Assembly: GCA_965662045.1 (NCBI GenBank)
Contig: CBFIGE010000002.1
Coordinates: 124,001-188,000 of the forward strand
Source: UBA3478 sp965662045
GTDB taxonomy: Bacteria > Bacteroidota > Bacteroidia > Flavobacteriales > Flavobacteriaceae
Length of the DNA: 64,000 nt
Direction of reading: 5' to 3'
Shown: piece after piece, positions 48,001 to 54,792 of the stretch
Numbering within the stretch: position 1 is the stretch's first letter
Layout: every line of letters begins with the position of its first letter
Notes under the pieces: model-generated
What the model was told of the DNA's origin: nothing
What the model saw: the letters and a program-made list of their open reading frames with translations, nothing else
Database searches by the model: none
Translations under genes and position numbers: made by a program

Positions 48001-48177
48001 ACTAGGGCTTCCGGCGCATCCCAAAGATCGTCCTCCTCGTTTTGGACCAATATTTCGCCATTCTAATCCACTGTAGTACTCTTTGTCAATAGAACTTAGT
48101 GTACCTTTTTGTGCAAAAACTGTTGGAGAAATTGATAATAATACTATGATAAAGCAGTAAGGCAAAATTGTTTTCAT
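45076..48177 (-). CDS. Exported giant BNR/VPS10-sortilin-like protein
   Basis: The 1033-aa product has a signal peptide (ending near VFAQ) and at least seven BNR/Asp-box-like motifs of the SxDxGxTW form (SSDAGKTWTHL, SEDGGDSWSDL, TNDGQTWEQI, TQDGGKNWKDI and others), forming two beta-propellers like the VPS10/sortilin and xyloglucanase-type folds. After about residue 720 comes a beta-sandwich-like region (VSFDILDQNDEVIDTF) and a C-terminal helical domain. Such proteins are common, exported and poorly characterised in Bacteroidota, sometimes annotated as glycosyl hydrolases without evidence. No catalytic residues can be named. Next to it downstream is the pseudogene. Confidence 0.85.
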   Translation of the reverse strand: MKTILPYCFIIVLLSISPTVFAQKGTLSSIDKEYYSGLEWRNIGPKRGGRSLGCAGSPSRPNEYYFGATGGGLWKTVDGGNEWKAVTDGQVTSSSVGAVAVAESNPDIVYIGMGEVQLRGSITQGDGVYKSSDAGKTWTHLGLKETQAVSRIRIHPTNPNLVYVAALGHPYGDNEERGVFRSKDGGESWEKVLYVGPKAGAVDLIIDPNNTNVIYASTWQVYRKAWKMWGGGGQSKLWKSEDGGDSWSDLTENQGMPTGPIGKIGVTVSPADSNRVWAIVEANEGGVFRSDDAGKTWQKTNDERKLRQRAFYYSRIYADPQDKDKVYGLNTRMYMSSDGGHTFDKIIQTPHGDNHDLWIDPNNPQRMINANDGGGNVTINGGESWTEQDFVTSQFYHVMTTSDVPYHVAGAQQDNSTLAMPSDGWGHMLARGPNKGWYYAVGGGESGWITQHPDDPDIFYAGSQGALLTRYDRSNGQVRDIQVYPRFFSGEPSDALPERWQWTFPIMFAPQDSKVMYTCSQHVWRTTNDGQTWEQISPDLTYADPSTLGKTGGVITMDMNGPEIYATVFALAPSAHDINTIWAGSDDGKIHITQDGGKNWKDITPKDLPKFSRVSIIDESKHRPGTLYVAANRYQVDDRLPYVFKTHDYGKTWTKIIDGIADGHFARAIREDHKRKGLLFLATEHGVYFSINDGAKWKSLQLNLPDTPIRDLVIKDNDVVLGSHGRGFWIMDDIEPIRQHQAEMKNQEAILYKPNNAIRGISEAHIQYHLNEEVETVSFDILDQNDEVIDTFTGDQVKYEVDPNIPWWQRGGSSKPTTAKGLNTFTWDLRYKGATDFEGMIIWSARPTRGPKAPIGQYKVRMRTGDYQKTYPFSIEINPNLKGISKEDLDKQFALAMQITQKTTAANEAVIKIRDIKAKIKDADTRISAKNQKKIIAPFLSKLSEIEEALYQVQNQSGQDPLNFPIKLNNRLASLRRSLENGDARPTDGVYKVFAELSKELELLLANLNKVLKNDLTKVNRLIEDNTGTAMKP

Positions 48178-48409
48178 ATGTTTTGATGGTATTTTTTGGT
48201 TTTTATATTGGATGTTTTAATCCTATGATTAAATATAAACATTTGAACATTAACTTGTTGCTTTAAACGTACACAGAAATTGAATCGCCTTAGTCTTAAG
48301 AAGTGTGATTTAGTATAGGGTAAAAAAACACAGAAATGATGAGCTTTTATTTCATCTTGGAGGGACTGACTTCGTCTACTCTGATAAAGTTTCACTTTGA
48401 AAATGGTAT

Positions 48410-48444
48410 AAAAAAAACGCTCAAGTTACCTTGGCGTTTTTTTT
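48410..48444 (-). terminator. Intrinsic terminator after tRNA-Arg
   Basis: Inverted repeat ACGC...CAAG / CTTG...GCGT with one bulged base and loop TTAC, flanked by eight A (48410-48417) and eight T (48437-48444). On the minus strand it follows the tRNA-Arg gene directly; its symmetry makes it usable from either side. Confidence 0.8.
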
Positions 48445-48460
48445 ATCAAACTATTTTTTG

Positions 48461-48534
48461 TGACCTCGGCAGGATTCAAACCTGCAACCGCCTGAGCCGT
48501 AATCAGGTATTCTATTCAGTTGAACTACGAGGCC
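48461..48534 (-). tRNA. tRNA-Arg (ACG)
   Basis: A 74-nt cloverleaf on the minus strand: acceptor GGCCTCG pairs with CGAGGTC (one G-U), anticodon stem CCTGA/TCAGG with loop TTACGGC gives ACG, T arm GCAGG/CCTGC around TTTGAAT. No encoded CCA. It has its own promoter and terminator. Confidence 0.95.
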
Positions 48535-48556
48535 TTTTGTCCCTAATAAGGGGCTG

Positions 48557-48587
48557 CAAATATAATCTCTTTTTTAAAACTGTTCAA
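48557..48587 (-). promoter_or_regulatory. tRNA-Arg promoter (TTG-N20-TATATTTG)
   Basis: On the minus strand, TTG (complement of 48585-48587), 20 bases, then TATATTTG (complement of 48557-48564), followed by GCAGCCCC, place a start about 10-15 bases upstream of the mature tRNA. This is a textbook Bacteroidota promoter. Confidence 0.82.
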
Positions 48588-48666
48588 GGTAGATTTTAGG
48601 AATCTTTAATTGAAATATTAATCGAGACCCACTGAGATCAGTAATACTTATTTTCTTCTTTAATAA

Positions 48667-48822
48667 TTAGTCTTCAAGAGAACGACAGGTGACATAAGCC
48701 CTATAGCCTATTATTGCTAATTGCCATTTTTTGGCCTTGGCTAAATCCAGTCTTTTCTTGGTGAATGAAGGCAATACTAGTTTGTTTAAACGGGCTAGTC
48801 TTTTATAAAATGTAGGATTCAT
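48667..48822 (-). CDS. Conserved 51-aa basic protein (often mislabelled SsrA-binding)
   Basis: The frame reads MNPTFYKRLARLNKLVLPSF and on through KKRLDLAKAKKWQLAIIGYR to RSLED, a strongly basic 51-aa protein. Its LNKLVLPS, LDLxKAKKWQLAIIGYR and YVT motifs match a small conserved family that I recall in Flavobacteriia, where it is frequently labelled SsrA-binding without support. Its ATG overlaps the stop of the upstream gene (TAATG at 48822-48826 on the minus strand), so it is coupled to that gene. The name is not justified by true SmpB, which is three times longer. Confidence 0.75.
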   Translation of the reverse strand: MNPTFYKRLARLNKLVLPSFTKKRLDLAKAKKWQLAIIGYRAYVTCRSLED

Positions 48823-49517
48823 TACTTTGATTTACTTTTGATTTCTACTACTCCGTACTTTGCTTTTTCTCCGTATTTATTGAGCGCTTTTTCTCCTTTC
48901 AAAACGTTTACAGATTCAATTTCTTGGGGAATTAATTTGTTGACTTCTTCCATTTTGACTTCACGTCCGTCAATAATGAATAGAGGATTAAGGTCTTCTA
49001 TTTCTTTTTCATGTTCTTTTTGCTCTTCTCTCTCTTGATCAGCGTTATCTATAAACATATTTCCCGAAAATGCTCGTGCCATATGAGCTTGCATTTGAGT
49101 GCGCATTTCGTCGATAGTCTTGTCGAAGTTTGAGAGATCCATATCATCCATATTCATAAATCTGCTATTGAAACTTTTGGATGTAGCACCCTGCGAAATC
49201 ATGGAACTACCTCTTTCAGGATCTATAACTATTGTAAAAGGTTGAATGGGTTTATTGCCCCCACTGCCCAAAGTGTTTTTTGATCTACTGTTCTTAGATT
49301 TCAATTCTAAACTGAGCGAAGTGATTTCTAGTTTTTCATTTCTAGTAATGGTATATGAAAAATCAATACCCTGTTCTTGGAGTTTGTCTTTGATGACTAA
49401 AATTTGCTCATCACTGGTGTCTTTATCAATCTTAAAGGTGATGGGCTCATAGGAATTTATAATACTTGAAGTGATTGCAAATAGTGTATATAAACTAAAG
49501 AAAATCGATTTAATCAT
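48822..49517 (-). CDS. Exported protein with C-terminal TonB-receptor-plug-like segment
   Basis: The 231-aa product has an N-terminal signal-like helix (IFFSLYTLFAITSSII), a linker rich in Ser and Met, a charged region (about 155-175) and a C-terminal FIIDGREVKMEEVNKLIPQEIESVNVLKGEKALNKYG followed by GVVEI. That tail is the plug-domain-like motif also found at the end of M56/BlaR-like and SusC-like proteins, here standing alone. Function unknown. Its stop overlaps the start of the 51-aa gene. Confidence 0.65.
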   Translation of the reverse strand: MIKSIFFSLYTLFAITSSIINSYEPITFKIDKDTSDEQILVIKDKLQEQGIDFSYTITRNEKLEITSLSLELKSKNSRSKNTLGSGGNKPIQPFTIVIDPERGSSMISQGATSKSFNSRFMNMDDMDLSNFDKTIDEMRTQMQAHMARAFSGNMFIDNADQEREEQKEHEKEIEDLNPLFIIDGREVKMEEVNKLIPQEIESVNVLKGEKALNKYGEKAKYGVVEIKSKSK

Positions 49518-49792
49518 CGTAACCGTTTTAGAGCATCGAAATTACAATTTATGCTTTGATTAAGTCTTTAAGGGTTCGTTAAAATCAAATCGTATTTCTT
49601 AAAGTCTCGTTAAGTGCTTTGTAACCCGTCTGCTTTAGAGCAAAAATAGGTAAACAACAAAACCTTTCTTTAGCATTGTCTCATCTGCTCCATTTAAAGA
49701 GGTATAAAAACAGTCAGTCGTTACACTATTTCGAAGGTTCTTAAAATCACAAATAACTCACTAGACGTTTCCACACTAATGATGAGTCAATA

Positions 49793-49927
49793 TTATTTTG
49801 GTCTCTTGCGAATGACTTTCAATAAAATAGAAATGCTTTGTGCTAATAATAGTGCTAAGGCCACTAGTTTCAAGCTAGGATAGTCTGAAAATAAACTACT
49901 AATATCCGAAAGTATTTCTTTAAACAT
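49793..49927 (-). CDS. Small 44-aa single-membrane-segment protein
   Basis: The frame reads MFKEILSDISSLFSDYPSLK, then a hydrophobic segment (LVALALLLAQSISILL), then a basic tail KVIRKRPK. It is too short to assign, but has a proper ATG, one membrane helix and a positive-inside tail. It follows the 139-aa hypothetical by 3 bases on the same strand, suggesting cotranscription. It could be a membrane peptide partner of that protein or a type-I-toxin-like peptide; neither can be shown here. Confidence 0.45.
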   Translation of the reverse strand: MFKEILSDISSLFSDYPSLKLVALALLLAQSISILLKVIRKRPK

Positions 49928-49930
49928 TTG

Positions 49931-50350
49931 TTAGCTCTTGTAGAATTTGTTCTGTAATCTATATTCAGTATTATTTGGTGGATAGGCTATGTTTTTAGAG
50001 CTATACTTGATGTATTTTATTTTGAAATCTTCATTGTTTAGCCTGTATTTTCTTTTTTGAATTCTCTTTACGCTTGTGTCGAAATACAAGCCTTTTTTTG
50101 TTCTGTTTTTAGCCTGATATAAACCATTAATTGAATTACTGTGATTTAATTTTGAGTGCTCTACTTCTTCAGTTATTACAATTGCTTTTTTTCTTCTAAA
50201 ATTATCTACTAGGCTAGATAATAAGTATACACTGCAAAAGAATATTAATGAAATGAAAAGGCGTTCAAGGTCTGAGAGATTTTCTATAAATGCCTTGTAC
50301 TTTATGACAACATCTAGGTTATTTAAATCTGAAATGAATTCTAAATACAC
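49931..50350 (-). CDS. Hypothetical single-pass membrane protein
   Basis: The 139-aa frame has one hydrophobic segment (RLFISLIFFCSVYLLSSLV, about residues 30-48) followed by a very basic, Asn- and Lys-rich soluble region to the end. It starts with GTG, as no in-frame ATG is near, so the start is uncertain. AT content is high compared with neighbours. No homologue is recognised. It precedes the small membrane peptide gene. Confidence 0.45.
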   Translation of the reverse strand: MYLEFISDLNNLDVVIKYKAFIENLSDLERLFISLIFFCSVYLLSSLVDNFRRKKAIVITEEVEHSKLNHSNSINGLYQAKNRTKKGLYFDTSVKRIQKRKYRLNNEDFKIKYIKYSSKNIAYPPNNTEYRLQNKFYKS

Positions 50351-50666
50351 GTCCCTATATGATTGATTTTAATTTTTGCGAATATTTTCGATTAATAAGG
50401 CGATATTGGTATTAATATTTAGGCCTTTTGACTAATTTACTTAATTTTATTTAGCATAAACTTAAAATCACTGATTATTTTTTAATAAAATCATCCTTTT
50501 CAATACACTCAAATGTAGAGAAATCAATTGCAATTTAGGTTTTGCTAGTGATGTGTTTATGTAACCTATAAAGAACCATTGGACACTTAATATTTTATTT
50601 TAAAATAAGATAATTAGGGTTTTTTACAACTTATGTGTTTTAGTTGAAAATACTAATTTTATACTT
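50351..50666. other. 316-bp AT-rich intergenic stretch
   Basis: This is a strongly AT-rich spacer between a minus-strand hypothetical and the plus-strand Kazal lipoprotein gene. I see no convincing open reading frame, tRNA, terminator hairpin, or perfect -33/-7 promoter pair. It presumably contains the promoters of both flanking genes. Confidence 0.6.
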
Positions 50667-50864
50667 ATGAAAAATACATTGTTTCTTTCTGTTTTTACGC
50701 TCTTTGTTATTTCTTGTGGTACCATACCTCCGCAAGAAGATGATGATGCTTGTATTCAAGTTTATGATCCGGTTTGTGGTGCAGATGGTGTAACTTATTC
50801 AAATACCTGCTTTGCAGAAAAAGCGGGTATTCAAGAATGGACTACAGGTGAATGCGACGGATAG
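50667..50864 (+). CDS. Kazal-type protease-inhibitor-domain lipoprotein
   Basis: The 65-aa product has a lipoprotein signal (lipobox VISC, Cys17) and then a Kazal domain: CIQVYDPVCGADGVTYSNTC and KAGI to GEC. The domain Cys are 29, 37, 48 and 63, giving two disulfides rather than the usual three. Kazal domains inhibit serine proteases by a loop before the CGADG motif, where the P1 residue would sit near VYDP. It is probably surface-attached and may protect against proteases, which is inference. It is a single gene in a low-density region. Confidence 0.85.
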   Translation: MKNTLFLSVFTLFVISCGTIPPQEDDDACIQVYDPVCGADGVTYSNTCFAEKAGIQEWTTGECDG

Positions 50865-51031
50865 TTTATTCAATTCATTCTATAGATTTATTTTTTTAAT
50901 ACGGTCATTTGGTGATCGCTCATTTGAATTGAATTTTGTGTTTTGGACTTGTCGAATTTTTTAACCATTATTTGAGGAAAAAATTTAGAGAGAGATCATT
51001 AAAATATTATCTTAGAGAAAACACTCATGTC

Positions 51032-51673
51032 ATGAAAAAAATAGTACTCTCAACTTGCCTATTTCTTTTTACACTCTCTGTTTTTTCGCAGACTAAATTA
51101 TATCTTCATCCACAAGCAGAAAGTTATGCAAAAGCAACAGAGACAATTGCAATTTTACCCCTTAGAGTTCAAGTTAATTTGAGGCCAAAAGAATTAAAAG
51201 ATTTTACACCTGAACAAATTGTTCAAATGGGTAAAGACGAATCTTTAGACATTCAAAAAGGAATGCATACATGGTTTTTAAAAAGAAAACAAAGAGGAGA
51301 TTTATCTTCAACTGTGCAAAATCCAGCTAGGACAAATGCATTGCTCATTAAAGCAGGCTATGACATTCACAACTTAGATCTTTTAACACCGAGTGAGCTT
51401 GGTCAGATTTTAGGAGTAGACTGCGTCATTTCAGGATCACTAGAAACTTCAAAACCAATGTCAGGAGCTGCTGCATTAGGTGCTTTGGTTATTGGTTTTG
51501 CAGGAGCAACCAATTCAGCAACTTGTAATTTAGATTTCTATAATACTGAAGATGACGAACTCGTGGTCAATTATTATAAGACAGTTAGAGGAGGGTTAGG
51601 CTCAAATTCACAAGATTTAATCAATGTGTTAATGAGAAAAGTTACGAGAAGAATTCCATACACTTCCTCATAA
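51032..51673 (+). CDS. Exported protein of unknown function, CsgG-like features
   Basis: The 213-aa product has a signal peptide (STCLFLFTLSVFSQ), a conserved-looking ETIAILPLRVQ start, GVDCVISGSLETS and a Gly/Ala-rich hydrophobic stretch AAALGALVIGFAGA, then DLINVLMRKVTRRIPY. The pattern of ILP(L/F) and CVISGSLE recalls CsgG/lipoprotein-type penta-beta proteins used in secretion or stress, but I cannot name a family. The ATG at 51032 is used rather than an upstream frame extension because it puts the signal peptide at the start. A terminator lies 215 bp downstream. Confidence 0.6.
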   Translation: MKKIVLSTCLFLFTLSVFSQTKLYLHPQAESYAKATETIAILPLRVQVNLRPKELKDFTPEQIVQMGKDESLDIQKGMHTWFLKRKQRGDLSSTVQNPARTNALLIKAGYDIHNLDLLTPSELGQILGVDCVISGSLETSKPMSGAAALGALVIGFAGATNSATCNLDFYNTEDDELVVNYYKTVRGGLGSNSQDLINVLMRKVTRRIPYTSS

Positions 51674-51766
51674 TACATAACGTGCTAATCGTTATTGTCT
51701 TAGCCTTAATAATGGGTTAATAAAATAGCTTACATAAATATTTAAGCAATCAATTACACTTTTTTG

Positions 51767-51782
51767 TCTCACTCAAGTGAGA
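51767..51782. repeat. Short perfect palindromic hairpin
   Basis: TCTCAC (51767-51772) and GTGAGA (51777-51782) form a 6-bp stem with loop TCAA. It follows a T-run and lies in the 276-bp spacer after the unknown exported gene; it has no T-tract after it, so it is not a good terminator. Confidence 0.5.
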
Positions 51783-51887
51783 TTGAATAGCTGTTTTCTA
51801 AGGTTTTTTATTTTAAAAAACAATAAACAACTTTTATTGTCGTTAATGTTCTACGAAACCTAGAGTTTTGATTGTTAGTAGAGAAGA

Positions 51888-51913
51888 GGGTAGTTTAAAA
51901 GCTACCCTTTTTT
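51888..51913 (+). terminator. Plus-strand terminator in spacer before methyltransferase
   Basis: Stem GGGTAGTT (51888-51895) / AGCTACCC (51900-51907; one G-U pair), 4-base loop and six T (51908-51913). It ends plus-strand transcripts, probably from the gene at 51032, before the convergent methyltransferase. Confidence 0.7.
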
Positions 51914-51949
51914 GTTGATTATTATGCAGACAGGTTTAAAAAGTGTAAT

Positions 51950-52537
51950 TCATAACTCCTTGTGTTTACCCACAATTTTTTTCAACAAATAGTAGTGATT
52001 TTCACCACTGTCTAGAAATTCTCTTTCAAGTTCTAGCCCTTTAATCTTAAATAAATTTAAATATTGTTCACGACCTAGCGATTCTAATTGTTGCCCAGTC
52101 ATGATATCTGTCCATTTTGATTTTTGAATGGGAGCTGTAAAAAGAAATTTGCCATGCGTATTTAAGTGGGTACTGATCTTGGATAAAATGAGATCTTGTT
52201 CTCTTGAATTAAAACAAAATAAGACTCCCCAAGCAACAATGATGTCAAATTTCATAGTAAAAAATTCAGAAGTCAAGATATTTTCACATTCATAGGTGGC
52301 ATGGGGTAAGTTTCTTTGAAAAGCTTGAATCATTTTTGGCGAGTCATCAATGCCGTAAATCACATTTTCACTTTGGTCAAACAAAATACTTATTGGAATA
52401 CCAGTACCACAACCGATATCTAAAACTTTCTTATTGCTAAAATGCCTGCTCCAATTTCCTACTTCAGTACTTCCAACCCCATTTAAATCTCTTCCTCTGT
52501 ATTTTAAAAAGGAATCAAAATGCTGCTCGTAATTCAT
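51950..52537 (-). CDS. Class I SAM-dependent methyltransferase
   Basis: The 195-aa product contains the SAM motif VLDIGCGTGIPISILF, an acidic motif (YGIDDSPKM), and FDIIVAWGVLFCF as motif IV. It has the small single-domain fold common to many small-molecule methyltransferases; substrate is unknown. It is a single gene, convergent with the preceding terminator and divergent from the antiporter gene. Confidence 0.85.
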   Translation of the reverse strand: MNYEQHFDSFLKYRGRDLNGVGSTEVGNWSRHFSNKKVLDIGCGTGIPISILFDQSENVIYGIDDSPKMIQAFQRNLPHATYECENILTSEFFTMKFDIIVAWGVLFCFNSREQDLILSKISTHLNTHGKFLFTAPIQKSKWTDIMTGQQLESLGREQYLNLFKIKGLELEREFLDSGENHYYLLKKIVGKHKEL

Positions 52538-52583
52538 AGAAGTAAAATATAAAACTTATTCAATTAGGTATCACACAAATCGG

Positions 52584-52591
52584 TAATTTTG
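52584..52591 (+). promoter_or_regulatory. -7 box before the antiporter gene
   Basis: Perfect TAATTTTG 18 bases before the ATG at 52609. No TTG is found at the right distance. The short distance suggests an almost leaderless message. Confidence 0.4.
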
Positions 52592-52608
52592 AATTTAAAT
52601 TGACCTTC

Positions 52609-53547
52609 ATGCTGAATTTTTCTTTTGTTGTTTTTGGCCTCTTGCTTTTAATTGCTGGTGGAGATTATCTGCTTAAATCTTCTGTTGCGTTGTCTTTGAA
52701 ACTAAATATTTCAAAACTAGTTATTGGAATGACTGTGGTTTCATTTGCCACTTCGGCCCCTGAACTTTTGGTGAGTGTTAATGCTGCTATTTCTGGGATT
52801 CCAGACTTGTCTTTGGGAAATGTAGTAGGGTCTAATATTGCCAATTTAGGACTTGTTTTGGGCGTTACTCTTCTACTCGGTAGAATAGATATTAAATCTT
52901 CCTTTTATAAAATTGATTGGCCAATGTTAATGATTGCAACCATCACTTTTTATGGATTTGTGGTTTTTGACTACCAATTAGATGCTACGGAAGGTTTGCT
53001 CATGTTCTCGGGATTAATTTTGTTTCTAATTTACCTATTGTCTTCGGGAAAGGATGAGGGCGTTGTCGATGACTTCTCAGAAGACGATGAAACTTTAAAT
53101 TGGGGTAGAACTATTTTTTATTTTTTTATCGGTGGAGTTGCACTTTGGGGAGGCTCTGAATTGCTGGTAGTTGGTTCAAAGGCGCTTGCAGTAGATTTTG
53201 GAGTTAGTGATAGGGTTATTGGGATTACGGTTGTTTCAGTAGGTACGAGTATTCCTGAATTGGCCGCTTCGATTATGGCGATGTTGAAAAAGGAAAAAGC
53301 AATTTCTATAGGTAACCTAATCGGTTCAAATATTTTTAATTTGTTTGCTGTTCTTGGAATTACTTCAATGATTACACCTATACCGGTAGGAGATCCTAAT
53401 TTGATTAATAGTGATGCTCTTTATATGATGGGTATTTCAGCATTACTTTTAGCACTAGTCTTCATCCCAAGAAAAATGAGTTTAGGTCTACGAGATGGAC
53501 TTATCTTACTCTCCGTTTATATTTATTTTATTTACCAAGTATTATAA
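52609..53547 (+). CDS. Calcium/sodium antiporter (CaCA family, YrbG-like)
   Basis: The 312-aa inner-membrane protein has two homologous membrane halves, each with an alpha repeat: VVSFATSAPELLVSVNAA with GNVVGSNIANLGLVLG, and VVSVGTSIPELAASIMA with GNLIGSNIFNLFAVLGI. These contain the conserved Glu residues of the cation site. An acidic loop lies between the halves (SEDDETL). It exchanges Ca2+ or another cation for Na+ or H+. The ATG at 52609 is preferred to an in-frame TTG at 52600. It is followed by a terminator. Confidence 0.93.
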   Translation: MLNFSFVVFGLLLLIAGGDYLLKSSVALSLKLNISKLVIGMTVVSFATSAPELLVSVNAAISGIPDLSLGNVVGSNIANLGLVLGVTLLLGRIDIKSSFYKIDWPMLMIATITFYGFVVFDYQLDATEGLLMFSGLILFLIYLLSSGKDEGVVDDFSEDDETLNWGRTIFYFFIGGVALWGGSELLVVGSKALAVDFGVSDRVIGITVVSVGTSIPELAASIMAMLKKEKAISIGNLIGSNIFNLFAVLGITSMITPIPVGDPNLINSDALYMMGISALLLALVFIPRKMSLGLRDGLILLSVYIYFIYQVL

Positions 53548-53578
53548 AAAAAGCCCTCCATTGGAGGGCTTTAATTTT
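53545..53578. terminator. Terminator between antiporter and glnA
   Basis: Stem AAAGCCCTCC (53550-53559) / GGAGGGCTTT (53563-53572) with a 3-base loop, preceded by A-run and followed by T-rich bases. It can serve both convergent genes. Confidence 0.85.
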
Positions 53579-53594
53579 ATATCGAATTGATAGC

Positions 53595-54599
53595 TTAAGC
53601 AGATTTAACTGTTTTGATTATTCTTGAGGCAACCTCGTAAGGGTTTGCATTAGAAGCAGGTCTTCTGTCTTCTAACCATCCTTTCCATCCACTCTCTACA
53701 GTAGCGATTGGAATACGAATAGATGCTCCACGGTCAGAAACTCCATAAGAGAATTCATTGATGGACTGTGTCTCGTGCAACCCTGTAAGTCTTTGATCGT
53801 TGTAGGCACCGTAAACTTTAATGTGCTCTTCTGCAACTGGTCTAAAAGCTTCACAAATTTTCTCATACACATCTTTAGAACCAGCAGTTCTTAACGTAGT
53901 ATTAGAGAAGTTAGCATGCATACCAGAACCATTCCAGTCACCGTGAACAGGTTTTGGGTGAAGATCAATGTAGTATCCGTATTTTTCAGTAACGCGGTTT
54001 AAAAGGTAACGCGCAATCCATATTTGATCTCCAGCTTGTTTTGCTCCTTTGGCAAATACTTGAAATTCCCATTGCCCTGGAGCAACCTCTTGATTAATTC
54101 CCTCAACATTTAATCCAGCTTCTAAACAAATGTCTAAATGCTCTTCAACAAAATCTCTACCCCAAGTATATCGTCCACCAACAGAGCAGTAGTATTGTCC
54201 TTGTGGTCCAGGGAATCCTCCTCTTGGAAATCCTAAAGGCAAGTCAGTTTCAGTGTCCATTAAGAAATATTCTTGTTCAAATCCGAACCAGAAGTCGTTG
54301 TCGTCGTCATCGATTTCAGCTCTGTGATTAGAGACGTGAGCAGTTCCATCAGAATTCATTACTTCAGTCATTACTAACCAACCATTGATACGATCAGGAT
54401 CTGGATAAATAGCCACAGGTTTAAGTAAACAATCTGAAGAATTTCCTTCAGCTTGTAATGTTGAACTTCCATCGAAAGACCATACTGGGCAGCTTTCAAG
54501 CTTACCGTCAAAGTCTTTAACAATTTTCGTCTTGCTTCTTAGTTCTTGTGTGGGAGTATATCCGTCAAGCCATATATACTCTAATTTTGATTTGTTCAT
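53595..54599 (-). CDS. glnA: Glutamine synthetase, GSII type
   Basis: The enzyme makes glutamine from glutamate, ammonia and ATP. The 334-aa product has the GSII layout: YIWLDGYTPTQELRSKTK at the beta-grasp, PVWSFDGSSTLQA, FGFEQEYFLM and PQGQYYCSVG, GQWEFQVF and NGSGMHANFS, and RGASIRIP. Eukaryotic-type GSII is widespread in flavobacteria and escapes adenylylation control used for GSI. The ATG at 54599 is chosen because it gives MNKSKLEYIWLDG. Its leader has a -7 box. Convergent with the antiporter, divergent from purM. Confidence 0.95.
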   Translation of the reverse strand: MNKSKLEYIWLDGYTPTQELRSKTKIVKDFDGKLESCPVWSFDGSSTLQAEGNSSDCLLKPVAIYPDPDRINGWLVMTEVMNSDGTAHVSNHRAEIDDDDNDFWFGFEQEYFLMDTETDLPLGFPRGGFPGPQGQYYCSVGGRYTWGRDFVEEHLDICLEAGLNVEGINQEVAPGQWEFQVFAKGAKQAGDQIWIARYLLNRVTEKYGYYIDLHPKPVHGDWNGSGMHANFSNTTLRTAGSKDVYEKICEAFRPVAEEHIKVYGAYNDQRLTGLHETQSINEFSYGVSDRGASIRIPIATVESGWKGWLEDRRPASNANPYEVASRIIKTVKSA

Positions 54600-54624
54600 T
54601 GTTTCGAAATTGAATATTAAAACG

Positions 54625-54632
54625 CAAAAATA
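54625..54632 (-). promoter_or_regulatory. glnA -7 box
   Basis: TATTTTTG on the minus strand (complement of 54625-54632), followed by C. Expected start about 10-15 bases downstream, giving a short glnA leader. No TTG was found at -33. Confidence 0.4.
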
Positions 54633-54769
54633 TGGAAATTCCACCGCTAATCTTTTGTTTAAAAATATGAGAATCAAATTTTTACATAATTCATAATTTT
54701 TAAATCCTTAAAAATAATATTCCGTAAAATCATCATTGGATTTTTTTAACATTACAAAAGATATAATCT

Positions 54770-54777
54770 TAATTTTG
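54770..54777 (+). promoter_or_regulatory. purM -7 box
   Basis: Perfect TAATTTTG 15 bases before the purM ATG, so the leader is very short. A TTG at -33 is not found at the right spacing. Confidence 0.4.
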
Positions 54778-54792
54778 TGCTAACTTTTACCT

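Noticed and set aside
48461..48534. tRNA-Arg as an integration site (att)
   Set aside because: No direct repeat of the tRNA 3' end was seen elsewhere in the nearby region and no integrase gene is present in the window.
48336..48599. Plus-strand frame of 87 aa over tRNA-Arg
   Set aside because: It runs across a terminator and the reverse complement of a tRNA, so it is not coding.
51767..51782. Short palindrome as an operator or terminator
   Set aside because: It has no T-tract after it and no promoter next to it; 6-bp hairpins arise often by chance in AT-rich DNA.
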